DNA of 41,276 nt from JAJYTL01 sp046705265 (lineage in GTDB: Bacteria > Pseudomonadota > Alphaproteobacteria > Ferrovibrionales > Ferrovibrionaceae): NCBI GenBank assembly GCA_046705265.1, contig JBJKQL010000126.1:1-41276 (forward strand). The letters run 5' to 3'. The notes under the pieces were generated by a model that saw only the letters and a list, made by a program, of their open reading frames with translations, was not told the DNA's origin and made no database searches. How positions within the stretch are numbered: position 1 is the first letter of the stretch; each line of letters begins with the position of its first letter. The translations under genes and the position numbers were made by a program. Of the stretch, positions 41,166 through 41,276 are shown in pieces.

Positions 41166-41276
41166 TAATCGGAAGCAAAGCCGTGAGTATCGCCGTTACC
41201 CATTCCGACCGCGCCTGCCTGCGATCGCTCCGATTCTGCCGGAAAGCCAGCCGTCGCGGCATCACCCTCGCGATAG
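41166..41276 (+). other. window edge after efflux operon
   Basis: A GTG at 41183 preceded by GGAAG opens a frame to the window end (31 codons, rich in Arg). It is too short to recognise and may be the start of another gene or nothing. Confidence 0.2.

Overview
The window looks like chromosome of an alphaproteobacterium. A short NDUFS4-type complex I accessory protein, a double cold-shock-domain protein, a form II CO-dehydrogenase-like cluster and GC-rich codon use all point there. Placement in the Hyphomicrobiales (Beijerinckiaceae-like) is a guess from gene content. No rRNA, CRISPR array or replication origin was seen.

Positions 1-4460 are a decayed integration site. A broken polyphosphate kinase gene (ppk1: N- and C-terminal pieces with the middle deleted) is followed by a 46-bp imperfect copy of the 3' half of tRNA-Arg(UCU). 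The intact tRNA-Arg lies 3.7 kb away in the same orientation. Between the two lie a tyrosine recombinase, a small conserved Cys-containing protein under a MerR-type promoter, a frameshifted merR, an IS21 relic (istA'-'istB fused by deletion) and an unexplained 73-bp cloverleaf-like set of inverted repeats. Positions 4382-6600 (minus strand) are housekeeping: tRNA-Arg, the NDUFS4-like gene and tRNA-Pro packed together, then a frameshifted hot-dog thioesterase, a DUF192 protein and a double cold-shock protein.

Positions 6846-18045 (plus strand) are a complete form II molybdenum hydroxylase (CODH-like) locus. It runs coxG, then coxS-coxL-coxM, a strong hairpin terminator, and then a tightly overlapped maturation operon. 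That operon is coxD (MoxR AAA+), coxE (vWA), XdhC split into two genes, a fused molybdopterin-binding/MocA cytidylyltransferase, a SufS-type cysteine desulfurase and a SufU/IscU-like protein. CoxL has AYRGAGR in its active-site loop, so its substrate is uncertain and need not be CO. The operon seems to supply, sulfurate and insert the cofactor for this one enzyme.

Positions 18061-28003 (minus strand) are a 12-gene carbohydrate operon. In transcription order it encodes a kinase/nucleotidyltransferase with HldE domains in reversed order, a GmhA-like isomerase, a HAD phosphatase, an APH-like kinase, split transketolase (N then C half), a 2OG-Fe(II) oxygenase and a LIC12192-type protein (both 'sporadic carbohydrate cluster' families), two methyltransferases, an RmlD-like reductase and a second HAD phosphatase. 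It probably makes an unusual modified nucleotide-activated sugar. Divergent from it is a 1022-residue cysteine-free Ser/Thr/Gly-rich protein with a beta-propeller (SBBP-like) core and flagellin-like flanks, a possible exported surface protein.

Positions 31422-35072 hold a Pat-type protein acyltransferase (acyl-CoA synthetase-like/GNAT) convergent with a Sir2 deacylase, a likely acetylation/deacetylation pair. Positions 35339-41165 are a translationally coupled RND efflux operon (adaptor lipoprotein, inner-membrane pump, NodT-type outer-membrane lipoprotein), with a terminator-like hairpin in its leader.
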